Assembly: GCA_046349775.1 (NCBI GenBank)
Contig: JAXMBS010000001.1
Location: 148,716 to 212,715 of the forward strand
Length of the DNA: 64,000 nucleotides
From: JAEUIG01 sp046349775
GTDB lineage: Bacteria > Planctomycetota > Planctomycetia > Planctomycetales > Planctomycetaceae
Direction: 5' to 3'
Part shown: positions 1 through 8,446 of the stretch, piece after piece
Numbering within the stretch: the stretch's first letter is position 1
Layout of the letters: the number at the start of each line of letters is the position of its first letter
Notes under the pieces: model-generated
What the model saw: the letters and a program-made list of their open reading frames with translations, nothing else
The model's database searches: none
What the model was told of the DNA's origin: nothing
Translations under genes and position numbers: made by a program

Positions 1-862
1 GAGCCGGCTGCGGAACAGCAAGCTGGCGGGCTTCCGCGCGCTGGCCGGACCGACGGAAGTCGCCGAAGGGCATCCGTATGAAGAGTCGACGTTCGAAGAG
101 AAGTACGTCACGACCCAGGAAAGCAAGCAGGGGCGGATCCTGAGCATCACGGAAGAGCTGATCGGCTTCGATCAGACGGGCGAAATCAATCGCCGCGCGA
201 TGGCGCTGGGATACTACCTGCGGCAGGAGCGCGAGCGGACGATCGTGCGGGCGGTTACGGACGCCGATTCGGGGAGCGGGAAGTACGTGTACCGGCCGAG
301 CGGCAGCGGGTCGGCGCTGTACAACGCGAACGGGTCGCACCGGAACTACGTCGGCGTGGGGAATACGACGTCGACGGCCTTCAACGCTGCGGTGCCGCTG
401 GTCGACTGGACTGACATCGACATCGTGCAGCGGTACCGGGCGACCGAAGTGCGGGACGACCGGATCGACGGCACGCCGCGTCCGCGGGTGGCGCCCGCGC
501 GTCAGATGCTGGTGGCAGAGGCGCTGCGCGGGACGGCGCGGAGCATCGTGCACGCGACGGAAATCAGCGTGACGTCTTCAGCGGGGGAAATGCGGATGGC
601 GAATCCGCTGCACGGGACGCTGGAGGTGCTGTCGTCGCCGTTTGTCGACGAGCAAGGGGGCGCGGCGCTGGCGGACTGGTACCTGGGGGACTTCCGGCGT
701 CAGTTCGTGTGGACAGAGATCTGGCCGGTGCAGGCGCTATTGCAGCGGGCGGAAAGCGAAGCGGCGTTTGAACGGGACGTCGTGCTGCGTGTGAAGGCGA
801 GGTACTACGGCGGGATCAGCGCGGTCGATACGGCGTTTGTGACGAAGGTGGACGGCGCGTGA
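1..862 (+). CDS. phage major capsid protein, 5' end outside window
   Basis: The reading frame is open from base 2 to the stop at 860-862 with no upstream stop, so the gene starts before the window; 286 codons are visible. The C-terminal half (WPVQALLQRAESEAAFERD, then VLRVKARYYGG) resembles the end of HK97-fold/Mu gpT-like major capsid proteins, where a last beta-strand segment closes the coat domain. An internal ATG at 200 is not the real start because the same frame continues upstream with plausible coat sequence (SITEELIGFDQTGEINRRA). It is the only structural gene of the module that reads without a frameshift. The family call is by recognition and by the tail genes that follow; the exact capsid family is uncertain. 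Confidence 0.65.
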   Translation, partial: SRLRNSKLAGFRALAGPTEVAEGHPYEESTFEEKYVTTQESKQGRILSITEELIGFDQTGEINRRAMALGYYLRQERERTIVRAVTDADSGSGKYVYRPSGSGSALYNANGSHRNYVGVGNTTSTAFNAAVPLVDWTDIDIVQRYRATEVRDDRIDGTPRPRVAPARQMLVAEALRGTARSIVHATEISVTSSAGEMRMANPLHGTLEVLSSPFVDEQGGAALADWYLGDFRRQFVWTEIWPVQALLQRAESEAAFERDVVLRVKARYYGGISAVDTAFVTKVDGA

Positions 863-969
863 GGCTGGAGTGGTTCGTGCCGCGGAGGCGCCGGGGTCTC
901 TCCGAGTCTGAGATGATTGCTGCCTAGGAGGATGCCCGGAGCCGCAGTGGTGTGCTGTTCAAGAAGAAA

Positions 970-1023
970 AATTGCAAATTGCAAAATGCAAATTGCGAAT
1001 TGCGAATTGCGAATTGCGAATTG
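970..1023. repeat. heptamer-phased tandem repeat (AATTGCx type)
   Basis: Units of 7 bp, beginning as AATTGCA-type and ending as four near-identical GCGAATT copies, fill the spacer between the capsid gene and the next broken gene. The same word family recurs at 56838-56882 and relatives occur across the window. Confidence 0.85.
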
Positions 1024-1042
1024 AAAGGTGAGGGAGGGGTCT

Positions 1043-1564
1043 GTGCGGATCAAGGGATTGCAGCCGCGGGGGAGTTACAGCAGCGTGTGCGAATTGCCGC
1101 GTCCTGGCGGTGCGGGGATCGTGCTGCGGATGCAGCCGCTGCGGTTGGGATTCGCACGGAGTTTGAAGGCTTGACATCGCACCGCCGGAGCCGCCGCTGC
1201 GTGTGGCGAGGACGCGGCAGGGCGGCCTCTGCGGGACGAACAGGGCCAGGCGGTGACGGTCGCGGCGGAAGCGGATCCCGAGCACGTACGGCAACTGGAA
1301 CTGTATCGCAGCGTGTGGCGGTGCTGGCGGTGGCGGAGTCGCTGGAGGTGGACCCGGCAGTGACCTTCGCAGCAGCGAAGCCGGAGGTCGAAGGGGATTG
1401 GGCGTCGTATGCGGATGCACTGTGGCGAGATGGAGGAGGCGGGATTCTACCGAGGGATCGTTCAGTTGTGCACGTTTGCGTGCCGGCTGAGCAATCTGGC
1501 AGGTGAGCATCTGCGCGAGGCCGGGCGAGGTTTCTTGCTGGAGCGTCGCGAGGAGACGGGGTAG
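1043..1564 (+). pseudogene. broken phage-module gene of unknown function
   Basis: A GTG at 1043 follows a strong AGGGAGGGG ribosome site and opens VRIKGLQPRGSYSSVCELP. Coherent protein then hops between frames: PLRDEQGQAVTVAAEADPEH, then AVLAVAESLEVDPAVTFAAA, then EAGFYRGIVQLCTFACRLSN, ending at TAG 1562-1564. The pieces add up to about 170 residues, interrupted at least three times by small indels. Position after the capsid gene suggests a head-completion or tail-assembly accessory, but no family is recognised. Confidence 0.5.
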
Positions 1565-1732
1565 GTCGCTCAGGTGCTGCGTGGCGAACGCTGGACTATC
1601 GTATTGCGGGCTGTGAGCAGCTCAGCCTGACCGTCGATTTGAATCTGCTTCAGGCTATCCGGCGCGGTGCGGCTGCTGGCATACGGCGCGCTTGCGAGAG
1701 GCCGACGAGAGCGCGGAACCGGAGAGACATCG

Positions 1733-1991
1733 ATGAACGAAGTGGCCGAGTTGTCGGAGATGGAGGAGGCGATCACGGAGCCGCAGATTCGCGGGATCCT
1801 GAAGCAGATCGACCTCGACATCGCCAACCTGGTGCGCGAGGGGAAGCTGTCGGCGGCTGAAAAATATGCGGTTGCGAGGACGGCCGGGATGCAGAGCGAT
1901 CGGGCGGCGAACCTGCGGGCGGCTGCTGGGCGGGCACACTACGAGGGGTTGCTGGGCGCCTTGCCGGCGTGGGAGGCGTCGCAGGGGAGTT
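1733..1991 (+). pseudogene. small helical phage-module protein, disrupted
   Basis: ATG 1733 lies behind GGAGAG. The first ~70 residues are a clean acidic helical protein (MNEVAELSEMEEAITEPQIR, then LVREGKLSAAEKYAVARTAG), with RAHYEGLL further on. The frame then drifts into a Cys/Gly-rich shadow close to the start of the next gene, so the C-terminus is uncertain. Function unknown; in tailed phages small helical proteins at this position are often connector or tail-assembly factors, which is only inference. Confidence 0.45.
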
Positions 1992-2303
1992 GTGGGTGTC
2001 GGCGTAGTTGCGGTGCGAGATGCGAAGCCCCGAGTGCGGGTCGGAGAACACAACGTGACACCGAGTATCGTCAGAGAAGATCGGGACCAAGGGATTTGCG
2101 GATTGGGGAGTCACGGTCGTGCTGCGGCGTGAGTCAGACATACGACCCGGAGTCAGGGGCGGCTGTCGGAGTCATACGTCGATCGAAATCTGCGGGCGAT
2201 CGTGGGGGAGCAGGGAATCGCGCCCGCCGGCGGCACCGCAGGACAGGCGGGAGAGTCGGAACAGGCGTTTGCCGTGCGGAGCGAGGATGTAGCGGGAAAG
2301 TGA
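1992..2303 (+). pseudogene. small phage-module protein, frameshifted
   Basis: GTG 1992, directly behind AGGGGAGT, starts VGVGVVAVRDAKPRVRVGEH. The coding signal moves to another frame at about 2070 (EKIGTKGFADWGVTVVLRRE) and again near 2150 (LSESYVDRNLRAIVGEQGIA), ending ...RSEDVAGK at TGA 2301-2303. Reassembled length is about 100 residues. No family assigned; it is probably part of the head-tail joining set. Confidence 0.4.
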
Positions 2304-2408
2304 CTTGCGCGTTCTGCGGATCGTGCATGCCGGCAGGGTGTTCGAATTCATGACGTGGAGAGCCGGCCGCTGGGAGGGGTGACGGTGTTGCGCTGCGGCG
2401 CTGTGTGA
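2304..2408 (+). pseudogene. tiny phage-module ORF, frameshifted
   Basis: Coherent residues LRVLRIVHAGRVFEF shift frame at about 2350 into HDVESRPLGGVTVLRCGAV and end at TGA 2406-2408, giving about 35-40 residues between two clearer structural genes. It may be a small joiner gene or debris. Low confidence. Confidence 0.3.
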
Positions 2409-2439
2409 AGGGGGCGCGGCGCTCGGCAGAGGATGCGAG

Positions 2440-2875
2440 ATGCAGATTCAGTTCGAGATCGAAGATCAGGCCAGCGCGACTGGAGTGGCGGGTCGCGAGT
2501 TGTCAGAGCGCGCCGCCGGCTGATCGAACAGGCCATGCAACAGACACTGGTCGACACGCTGGAACTGAATCCCGTGGCGACGGGACGGTCGCGTGCGGCG
2601 TGGGCGGCGGCACTCGCGCAGATCGGGATTGAGTTACCGGCAGACTGGCGCGGTCCGCAGCCGGATGGAGCGGCGATTGCCGAGGGAGCGGCGCAAGGGA
2701 CGCTGACACGTTCGGAGGATGACTCAACGACGCAGATCAACGCCGAGAACGGAGTGCGGTACATCAGGTTCTGGAGTACGGGACGCGGAGGATGGCACCG
2801 TTTGCGATGGTGCGGCGGGCGCTGGCTGCCGTGCAGCAGGAGTTGGGGCGGTGGTTTGAGTTTCCCGTGGAGTGA
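2440..2875 (+). pseudogene. HK97 gp10-like tail completion protein, frameshifted
   Basis: ATG 2440 opens MQIQFEIEDQASATGVAGRE. The frame moves at about 2510 to RRLIEQAMQQTLVDTLELNP and at about 2768 to VLEYGTRRMAPFAMVRRALA, with stop TGA 2873-2875. The order (N-terminal strand, long helix, then a tyrosine-rich stretch leading to EYGT and a proline-containing final helix) is the signature of HK97 gp10/minor tail completion proteins, which join the neck to the tail tube. Length (about 145 residues when rejoined) fits the family. At least two small indels interrupt it. Confidence 0.6.
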
Positions 2876-2905
2876 GTGGTTTTCGCGGCAGCAGGGATGC
2901 AGTCA

Positions 2906-3350
2906 TGGTGGGGATCGACGCGATTACGCGCACGGCGGCTGCGTGCACTGGGGGAGTGCGTTCGGCGCGTGTCCGACGATTCATCCGGGACAGCAAGCGA
3001 ACCTAGCATGAGCAGGAACAGCGGCCGGTCGTGTGGTCCCGACAGCGGACCGGCAGCCGGGTCGGACCGACTGTCCGCAACGGATGACCGTCGCGGTAAC
3101 GGTGCACTGCTTCAGCCGGCATCCAACGGACCTGGCTGAGCTGCGGACGATCGCGGATGCGGCGGGGTGCACTGGGTCGGCAAATGATTGCGGTGCGCGA
3201 CTTTGTGCAGGGAGACGCCGGTGCTGGGATATTTGCGGTTACGCGAGACAGAACTGCGTCGACGCGCGTCCATGACGAGAAACGCGCGACGCACGGCACG
3301 TCGTCGTGCTGTGTCGAGGGTGAGTGGAGGAGGCTTAAGAGGAGCTGAAG
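2906..3350 (+). pseudogene. unresolved broken ORF in the tail module
   Basis: ATG 2906 gives MVGIDAITRTAAA and stops at 3006 in one frame; protein-like stretches continue in others (HPTDLAELRTIADAAG near 3130; LRLRETELRRRASMTRNARR near 3240). In siphovirus-type modules the slot between gp10 and the tail tube usually holds a tail terminator, so that is the best guess by position only. Confidence 0.3.
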
Positions 3351-3406
3351 GAGTAAAGGAGCAGGGGAGTAAAGAGGTCTTGGCGGCGACGTGAAGTCGA
3401 CACCGG

Positions 3407-3480
3407 ACCTCTCACCCCACCCTTTCCCGAATGCTGTCGCGTTTGAACGACGCGATTCGCAGGGAATAGGGAGTCGCGAG
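3407..3480. repeat. possible REP-like element before the tail-tube gene
   Basis: The sequence begins CCTCTCACCCCACCCTTTCC, like the elements at 4938 and 12304, and contains GAATGCTGTCGCGT facing ACGACGCGATTC as an imperfect stem. Weaker match than the other two copies. Confidence 0.4.
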
Positions 3481-3497
3481 CAAAGGAGCAACACGCG

Positions 3498-4003
3498 ATG
3501 GCAGTATCGAATGTGACGCGGAACCTGCGGGACGGCGAGCTGGCGGCCAGTCAGGACAGGCGTCCGGGACGCCGAAATCGCTGACCGTGTTCCTGGACGA
3601 AGTGACCTGCGGTGGGTCGTGCGGTCGCGGACGATCAAGTGAAGGACCGGGGATCGGTTACCTGGTCATACCCGCAAAGGGGACGATGAATCGGTGTCGC
3701 TATCGTTCACCGCGAAGTGGACGCAGTTGCTCGGCAAGTCGAATTCGGCCGATCCGTTACAGCTGTACGAGATGCTGATGTTCGTCTCTGATTGAGTGTT
3801 GCTGGCTTGTCCGGCGGCAGGCAGCAGGACATGACATTCCGAGTTCACGGTTGTCGATCCGGCCGGGGTGGCAAACGAAAAGATCACATTTTCAAGGTCT
3901 ATCGGGAATCGCTGACGATGAGCGAGGCCGACGACAGCAACCTGATTGCGCGTTCAGCGGACAGTCGTTTGCGACGCGGCCAGTGGTGGCGCGTGTGACG
4001 TAA
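3498..4003 (+). pseudogene. phage major tail (tube) protein, frameshifted
   Basis: ATG 3498 follows AAAGGAG with 10-nt spacing. Reassembled reading: MAVSNVTRNLRDGELA, then TPKSLTVFLDE, then WVVRSRTIKVKDRGSV, then DDESVSLSFTAKWTQLLGKS, LYEMLMFVSD, VVDPAGVANEKITF, ESLTMSEADDSNLIA and SGQSFATRPVVARVT, ending TAA 4001-4003. The beta-rich body with a final strand typical of tube proteins, directly before a tape-measure gene, supports the call. The length is 506 bp, not a multiple of three, and the frame changes at least four times. Confidence 0.5.
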
Positions 4004-4172
4004 GAATGGAACGCGGATGGCCCCGGATATTGCGGATATGCGCGGGTCGGAAACGAGCAAATCGTGATTGCGAAAGTCGGTGCTGCAGGTGTTCCATCGC
4101 TGCCGAATGGATCACCACGCAATGAATCCGCGTAAATCCGCGTGATCACGCAAACCCGCGTTCCATTCTTCG
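4002..4172. repeat. inverted-repeat element between tail tube and tape measure
   Basis: AAGAATGGAACGCGG at 4002-4016 is matched by its exact complement at 4158-4172. The interior is built of GCGGATAT-like and AATCCGCGT-like words at about 9-bp spacing. The element starts within the tail-tube stop codon and fills nearly the whole gap. Confidence 0.75.
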
Positions 4173-4191
4173 GAGTGGCGGGAAGAGAGCA

Positions 4192-4902
4192 ATGGCATTT
4201 GCCGAGTCGCTGACGGTGCGGATTCTGGGAGACAGCTCGCAGCTCAAGGCGGAGCTGCAGGATGTTGTCCGCAGCCAGAGGGAGTGCGGTCGACAGTCGG
4301 GCAACTGACAGGTGCGGGAGACCGAATTCGGGACGGTTTCAGCAGTGTGATGGGGGCGACGCGTCCGCTGGAGCAGTTGAGCCAGTTGGTCGGGCGGATT
4401 GTGGACCAGGTGACGCTGCTGAACCAGACGCCGATTGCGATCGAAATGTCGAACCAACGCTGCAATCGCTGGCCACAGTTGAGCGAGGCGATCGCCAGTG
4501 TAGCGGCACAATTGGCGGCCTTGTCGGCAACGGCTGCCGAGGTGCAGGAGTGGCCGGCGTGGACGCGGAGGCAGGTCCGATTCGGAGTTTTTGCCAGGGA
4601 TTGGTCAGCGGACCGGCGGGGCGGGACGTCGTGCCGTGCTGACGGCGAAGAGTACGTCCTCATGGGAGACGACCGCAGTCCTGTAGTGGTTGCAGATCGG
4701 CGAACTCGCTGAGCGTGCGCACGGCACGACGCGCGCCCCGGCGGTCGAATCGGCGGCGGTGGAACCAGCGGACGACGAATCACTTCGGCGGGATCACGAT
4801 CAAATTGGCCAGGTAGACGCGGTGAATGACATCGTGCGCACGATCTGCGGTTGCAGGGTGCAGTTGCGGAACCGGAGGGGATGGGGAGAAGGTAAGGAAT
4901 GA
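4192..4902 (+). pseudogene. tape-measure-like tail protein, frameshifted
   Basis: ATG 4192 behind GGAAGAGAG opens MAFAESLTVRILGDSSQLK, a typical tape-measure N-terminus. Coherent pieces follow in shifting frames: VGQLTGAGDRIRDGFSSVMG, PLEQLSQLVGRIVDQVTLLN, NVEPTLQSLATVE, IASVAAQLAALSATAAE, SFCQGLVSGPAGRDVVP, then ADGEEYVL (the family's GEYVV-like motif) and QVDAVNDIVR. About 237 codons is short for a tape measure, which would imply a very short tail or internal deletion. At least four frame changes. Confidence 0.5.
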
Positions 4903-4937
4903 AGGGGGTGTGCGATCAACATTGATTTTGGCGTGGA

Positions 4938-5013
4938 CCCGTCACCCCGACCCTCTCCCCCGAATGAAATTGCTGAAGAAAACGGTGCGGTTCGCGGGGA
5001 GAGGAGCAGGGGA
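4938..5013. repeat. REP-like hairpin (CCCTCTCCCCC ... GGGGAGAGG)
   Basis: GTCACCCCGACCCTCTCCCC pairs imperfectly with CGCGGGGAGAGGAGCAGGGG across a ~30-nt loop. A close relative lies at 12304-12381, also just upstream of a start codon. Confidence 0.7.
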
Positions 5014-5022
5014 GGGACACCG

Positions 5023-5542
5023 ATGTTTCGATTCAAGCCGGCAGTGTGGAAAGCGGACGTTGTACGAATTGCCGCGGCCGGTGACGGTCGTGCGGTGGCA
5101 GGACAGTTGGGATTTCGCGTGCCGGTGCCGCTGGCGGCGAGACCTGATTACTGGGCGATTAGCGAACGGTGTCGACATCGCCCTCGAAGGGGAGATCGGC
5201 ACGCGGGGTGGCGCGCTTGCAGGGGACGAAGCAGGGATGTTCGCGGCGGTGCAGGCATTGCGGGCTGCGCTTGTCGGCGTCGACGCCGGACCAGGTCTAC
5301 CAGTTTTCTGTATCACGACTCAGCGAGCGCGACGTATCGGTCGTTCCAGCGGTGCACGACCGTGCGGTTCGAGTGCGACCTGTCGGCGGCCGCAGCTGTT
5401 CAGTTACTCGGCGGCGATCCATGCGGCGGACCCGGCGATCTATACGAGCGCGCCGGGCGACGGGCGTGAAACCGCACGCAACGCTGGATTCCGAGGAATG
5501 CGGCGGCTGGTTGCGTTCAATGTGCCGACTGCAGACAGTTGA
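5023..5542 (+). pseudogene. distal tail-type protein, frameshifted
   Basis: ATG 5023 is preceded by GGGGAGGGACACC. Readable pieces: MFRFKPA, YELPRPVTVVRWQDSWDFA, VPVPLAARPD, ITGRLANGVDIALEGEIGTR, LAGDEAGMFAAVQALRAALV, FLYHDSASATYRSFQRCTTV and SYSAAIHAADPAIYTSAP. Together about 145-170 residues of a beta-rich protein between tape measure and hub, where distal tail proteins sit. Stops occur at 5469 or 5542 depending on frame. Multiple indels; family assignment is by position. Confidence 0.4.
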
Positions 5543-5551
5543 AAGCTCCGC

Positions 5552-7114
5552 ATGTACGCGCGCGACGGATTCTGCATCACGGACCGAGACCCGGCGGCGA
5601 CGCCGACGGAGATTTCCAGCGTGTCGTCGAAGGATGCTGGTTCGAACTGTCGGCAGGGCTGCGGGGGGGGGGAGAGTTGTCGCTGAAGGACGACTTCCTC
5701 GACCGGAATGCGATTGAGATCGGCGACTGGATTTCGTGATGCAGCGGAGGACAGCGGTGGTACCTGGGGCGTGGAAGAGCGGACGGCGACGAGTCCGGCC
5801 GGTGTGCAGTTGCGGCTCGAGGGGGATCAAACTGAATGAGGTGTTTCCCCGGGGGCTTTGCCAGCGACTCGGAAGAGCGCGCCGCATCGATTCGGCCGGA
5901 CCGACCTGTTCAGCAATGACCCGGATTATCGATGGGGCCAGCTCAGCGGCGGGTCTTGGCCGAGCTGGGTGCAGCTGTTACTCGCACGATACGTGGCGCC
6001 CGGCGACGCATATTCAGTACACGTCGGGGCTGGTGGAATCGCCGATCGAGCCAGGGGACTCGACGGTTTCAAGTTTCGCGGCGAGGAATCCGCGCGGTCG
6101 ATCATCAAGCAGCTCGCCGTGGCGGCGCGCGGGGCGGCGTGGGGGGTGAATGCGTCGGGACAGTTCTTTTTTCTCCGTCCGCAAACGGACGTCATCGCTG
6201 CGCTGCGCGAAGGGCAGGACCTGACGGCGCTGGGCGAATCGCGCGATCGGGAGCTGCTGTTCAACCGGCTGCTGCTGACGGGGGACTACATCTACGACGC
6301 GGGAGAGACCGGCTGGATCGCGCGGCGCGCGTATCGGTTTCGCGGCAACTATGTGCAGCCGGACAGCCGCGCGCTGTATGGCGAGCGGCGGATTCGCCTG
6401 TGGATCCCGTGGATTCGCACACAAGACGATGCGCTGCTGTTTGCGCGAGAATTCTTTCGGACGTACGCCGGCCCGACCAGCCGCTTCGAACTGGAGACCG
6501 GCGGGCGCAGCACGGTGCTGTTGCCATGGACGGGGCGGGTGCAACTCAAAGATCGTAACGGCTCGCTGCTGGCGATCAGCGCGCTGGAGACCGTCCGCGT
6601 GTTGTTCGATCACGTGCCCAGGTTCCGCATCGAGCTCGGGCCGGCCGATCCGCACACGCTGTGGCCGGAGCCGCCGCACGACGAGCGCTGGGAACTTCCC
6701 CGAGTGCATCGCGCCGGAGGCCGCGTGGTGCTCACAGAAGGAAGTTCCTCGGGAGAGGGCGGAAGCAGCGAAAGCCTGTCGAGCGGCGTCTCGGACGGTT
6801 CCGCGGCATCCATGGGATCGTCGATGGGGAGCTCTGGGGGCGGATCGAGTAGCCACGACGGGAGTTCCGCCGGAGAGTCCGGCAGCGGTGGCCTCACGAG
6901 TGGAGGAGGCGTATCGGACACGCACACTCCCAGCGGCAGCGGCGGTGGGAGCGGCGGTGGGAGCGGTGGTGCAGGCACAACCAGCGACACCACGCCGCCG
7001 TCCGGCAGCGACGGCGGTGGTTCGGGCCACGGTGGCAGCAGCGGTGGTGGCGGCAGCAGTGGCGGTGGCGGAAGTTCAGGCATCGCGGGTTCGTCGACGA
7101 GCAGCAGCGACTGA
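5552..7114 (+). CDS. phage tail hub/tip-like protein with Ser/Gly-rich C-terminus
   Basis: ATG 5552 gives MYARDGFCITDRDPAATPTE. Reading becomes consistent in another frame around the G10 run at about 5670 (WFELSAGLRGGGELSLKDDF), then VEERTATSPAGVQLRLEGDQ, and from about 5870 it is unbroken to TGA 7112-7114 (FGRTDLFSNDPDYRWGQLSG onward). The central ~250 residues carry no recognised catalytic motif. The last ~130 residues are almost only Ser, Gly, Thr and Asp, a low-complexity tail that could be a flexible spacer or glycosylation target. Position after the tape measure and distal tail supports a hub or adhesin role. The first 300 bp contain one or two frame changes, so the annotated start is provisional. 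Confidence 0.5.
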
Positions 7115-7200
7115 TCACCCTCGTTCGGCTGCGGCGAACGCCAGGACCAGCCAGGGATCGCGGCGGCGAATGGCTCCTCATCAACTCAGCGGGATGCGGC

Positions 7201-8289
7201 ATGTTCTACCGACTCTCCACCGACGGGACGCGGCGAGATGTCGAATTGCGGGATATGTTCGCGGGGCCGACGCGGACGGCGTGCTGGATTATCGGCGGCG
7301 GGCCGTCGCTGGCGAATTTGCCGTGCACAGAGATCGCCCGCTCGCCGGCGGCAAAGCTCGGGATGAATCTGGGGGGTGCACGGCTGATCCGGCCGACGCT
7401 GTGGACGTCGTATGATCCGTCGGTGCGGTTTCACCGGTCGGTCTACCTGGACGCGTCAATCTGGAAGTTCGTCCACGCGCGGCGGGCCATGGACCTCGTA
7501 CCGGAGACGACGTTCAAAGTGTGTGACTGTCCGGCGACGCTGTTCTTCGATCGCGACGCGCAGCGGGGATTCGCCGACTTGCTGCCGCCGCAGGACGGTC
7601 GGATCGTGGACTGGAACGACACGTTCGTGCAGGCGATCGAGATTGCATACCGACTCGGCTTTCGCACGCTGTATCTGGCGGGATGCGATCTGCAAATTCG
7701 CCCGTCGCCCGCGCAGTGCGAACAGGCGCGAGCGCGGGGCGTGGAGTCTGCGCCGGGAGAGTTGCTGGAAGCGTTTTACGAGCGTTGCGCGGCGGCCGGA
7801 ATGGGCCTGGTGGAGCTGGAGCGGCTCGACGCTCCGACGCAGTATCACTTCGACGAGCGGAAGCCGTTGGCGGCGGCGATCCGCACGGACCTGCATTACT
7901 TCCGGATCGCTCAATACTTGCGATTGTCGCGGCGGGCGCTCTCGCTGGCGGGTCTCGAGCTGGTCTCCGTCACTCCGGGAAGTCGGCTGAACGATTACTT
8001 CCCGTATCGTTCCGTCGTCGATGTGCTGGCGGAGATCGGCCACACCGTCGGCCGCCCGGAAGACGAGCCGACGCGGGGGTTGTACACGCAGGTCGAATCA
8101 CGGCAGCCGGCCGGGCTGGGACCGATGCGGGACTTCAAGCCGCATCACTGGAAGCGGGCCGGAGAGAAACCTATTGCCGCGGTGCAGTCTGACTCCCCCG
8201 GCCGTAAGCGCGAAGCGGTCGCCCGGCGTGTGGTCGCAGCGATCGACGCCGTACCGGAGACGCCGGTGCGGATCGATGAGGAGGGGTGA
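7201..8289 (+). CDS. MptE/DUF115-like protein (glycan-linked)
   Basis: 362 residues. The N-terminus ACWIIGGGPSLANLP is the glycine-rich nucleotide-binding motif of the DUF115/6-hydroxymethylpterin pyrophosphokinase MptE-like fold; LGMNLGG and TLWTSYDPS follow, and FRTLYLAGCDLQI is a second conserved strand-loop. Proteins of this fold in bacteria are frequently tied to flagellar or surface glycosylation and occur in phage genomes. No membrane segment or signal peptide. It lies 86 bp after the tail hub gene on the same strand and before two glycosyltransferases, so a sugar-related role is likely, but substrate and reaction cannot be read from sequence. ATG 7201 is chosen as the only start before the motif; no strong ribosome site is seen. 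Confidence 0.55.
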   Translation: MFYRLSTDGTRRDVELRDMFAGPTRTACWIIGGGPSLANLPCTEIARSPAAKLGMNLGGARLIRPTLWTSYDPSVRFHRSVYLDASIWKFVHARRAMDLVPETTFKVCDCPATLFFDRDAQRGFADLLPPQDGRIVDWNDTFVQAIEIAYRLGFRTLYLAGCDLQIRPSPAQCEQARARGVESAPGELLEAFYERCAAAGMGLVELERLDAPTQYHFDERKPLAAAIRTDLHYFRIAQYLRLSRRALSLAGLELVSVTPGSRLNDYFPYRSVVDVLAEIGHTVGRPEDEPTRGLYTQVESRQPAGLGPMRDFKPHHWKRAGEKPIAAVQSDSPGRKREAVARRVVAAIDAVPETPVRIDEEG

Positions 8290-8305
8290 CCTCAAGACGG
8301 ATCAC

Positions 8306-8407
8306 GAAGAAAGGGAACCGCTAAGTAGCGCTAATGAACGCTGATTGAGATGGAGTCGAGCACATTAGCGTCCGTTAGCGCGTATTAGCGGTTTAAGCCT
8401 TCTTTCC
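8306..8407. repeat. long imperfect inverted repeat with ~10-bp GCTAAT periodicity
   Basis: Left arm GAAGAAAGGGAACCGCTAAG... (8306-8345) pairs with right arm ...TTAGCGGTTTAAGCCTTCTT (8372-8405). Both arms are made of GCTAAT/ATTAGC words spaced about 10 bp. It fills the gap between the DUF115-like gene and the first glycosyltransferase. Confidence 0.8.
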
Positions 8408-8446
8408 GGTTGAGCTTGGCGATTCATTCCCAGTTTGGCGGCGCGA

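Noticed and set aside
805..1510. Long minus-strand ORFs opposite the capsid end and repeat (82 and 183 aa)
   Set aside because: They translate the heptamer repeat as NSQFAIxx periodic peptides and lie antisense to broken phage genes; no real protein features.
6014..7030. 338-aa minus-strand ORF across the tail hub gene
   Set aside because: Shadow frame of the GC-rich plus-strand gene, with Arg/Ala bias and no domain.
6610..7083. Proline-rich 157-aa minus-strand ORF
   Set aside because: It is the complement of the Ser/Gly-rich tail codons; antisense of low complexity always gives poly-Pro.
7201..8289. Possible sulfotransferase or pterin kinase
   Set aside because: The IGGGPSL motif fits the DUF115/MptE-like fold; no PAPS loop, and pterin activity cannot be inferred in this context.
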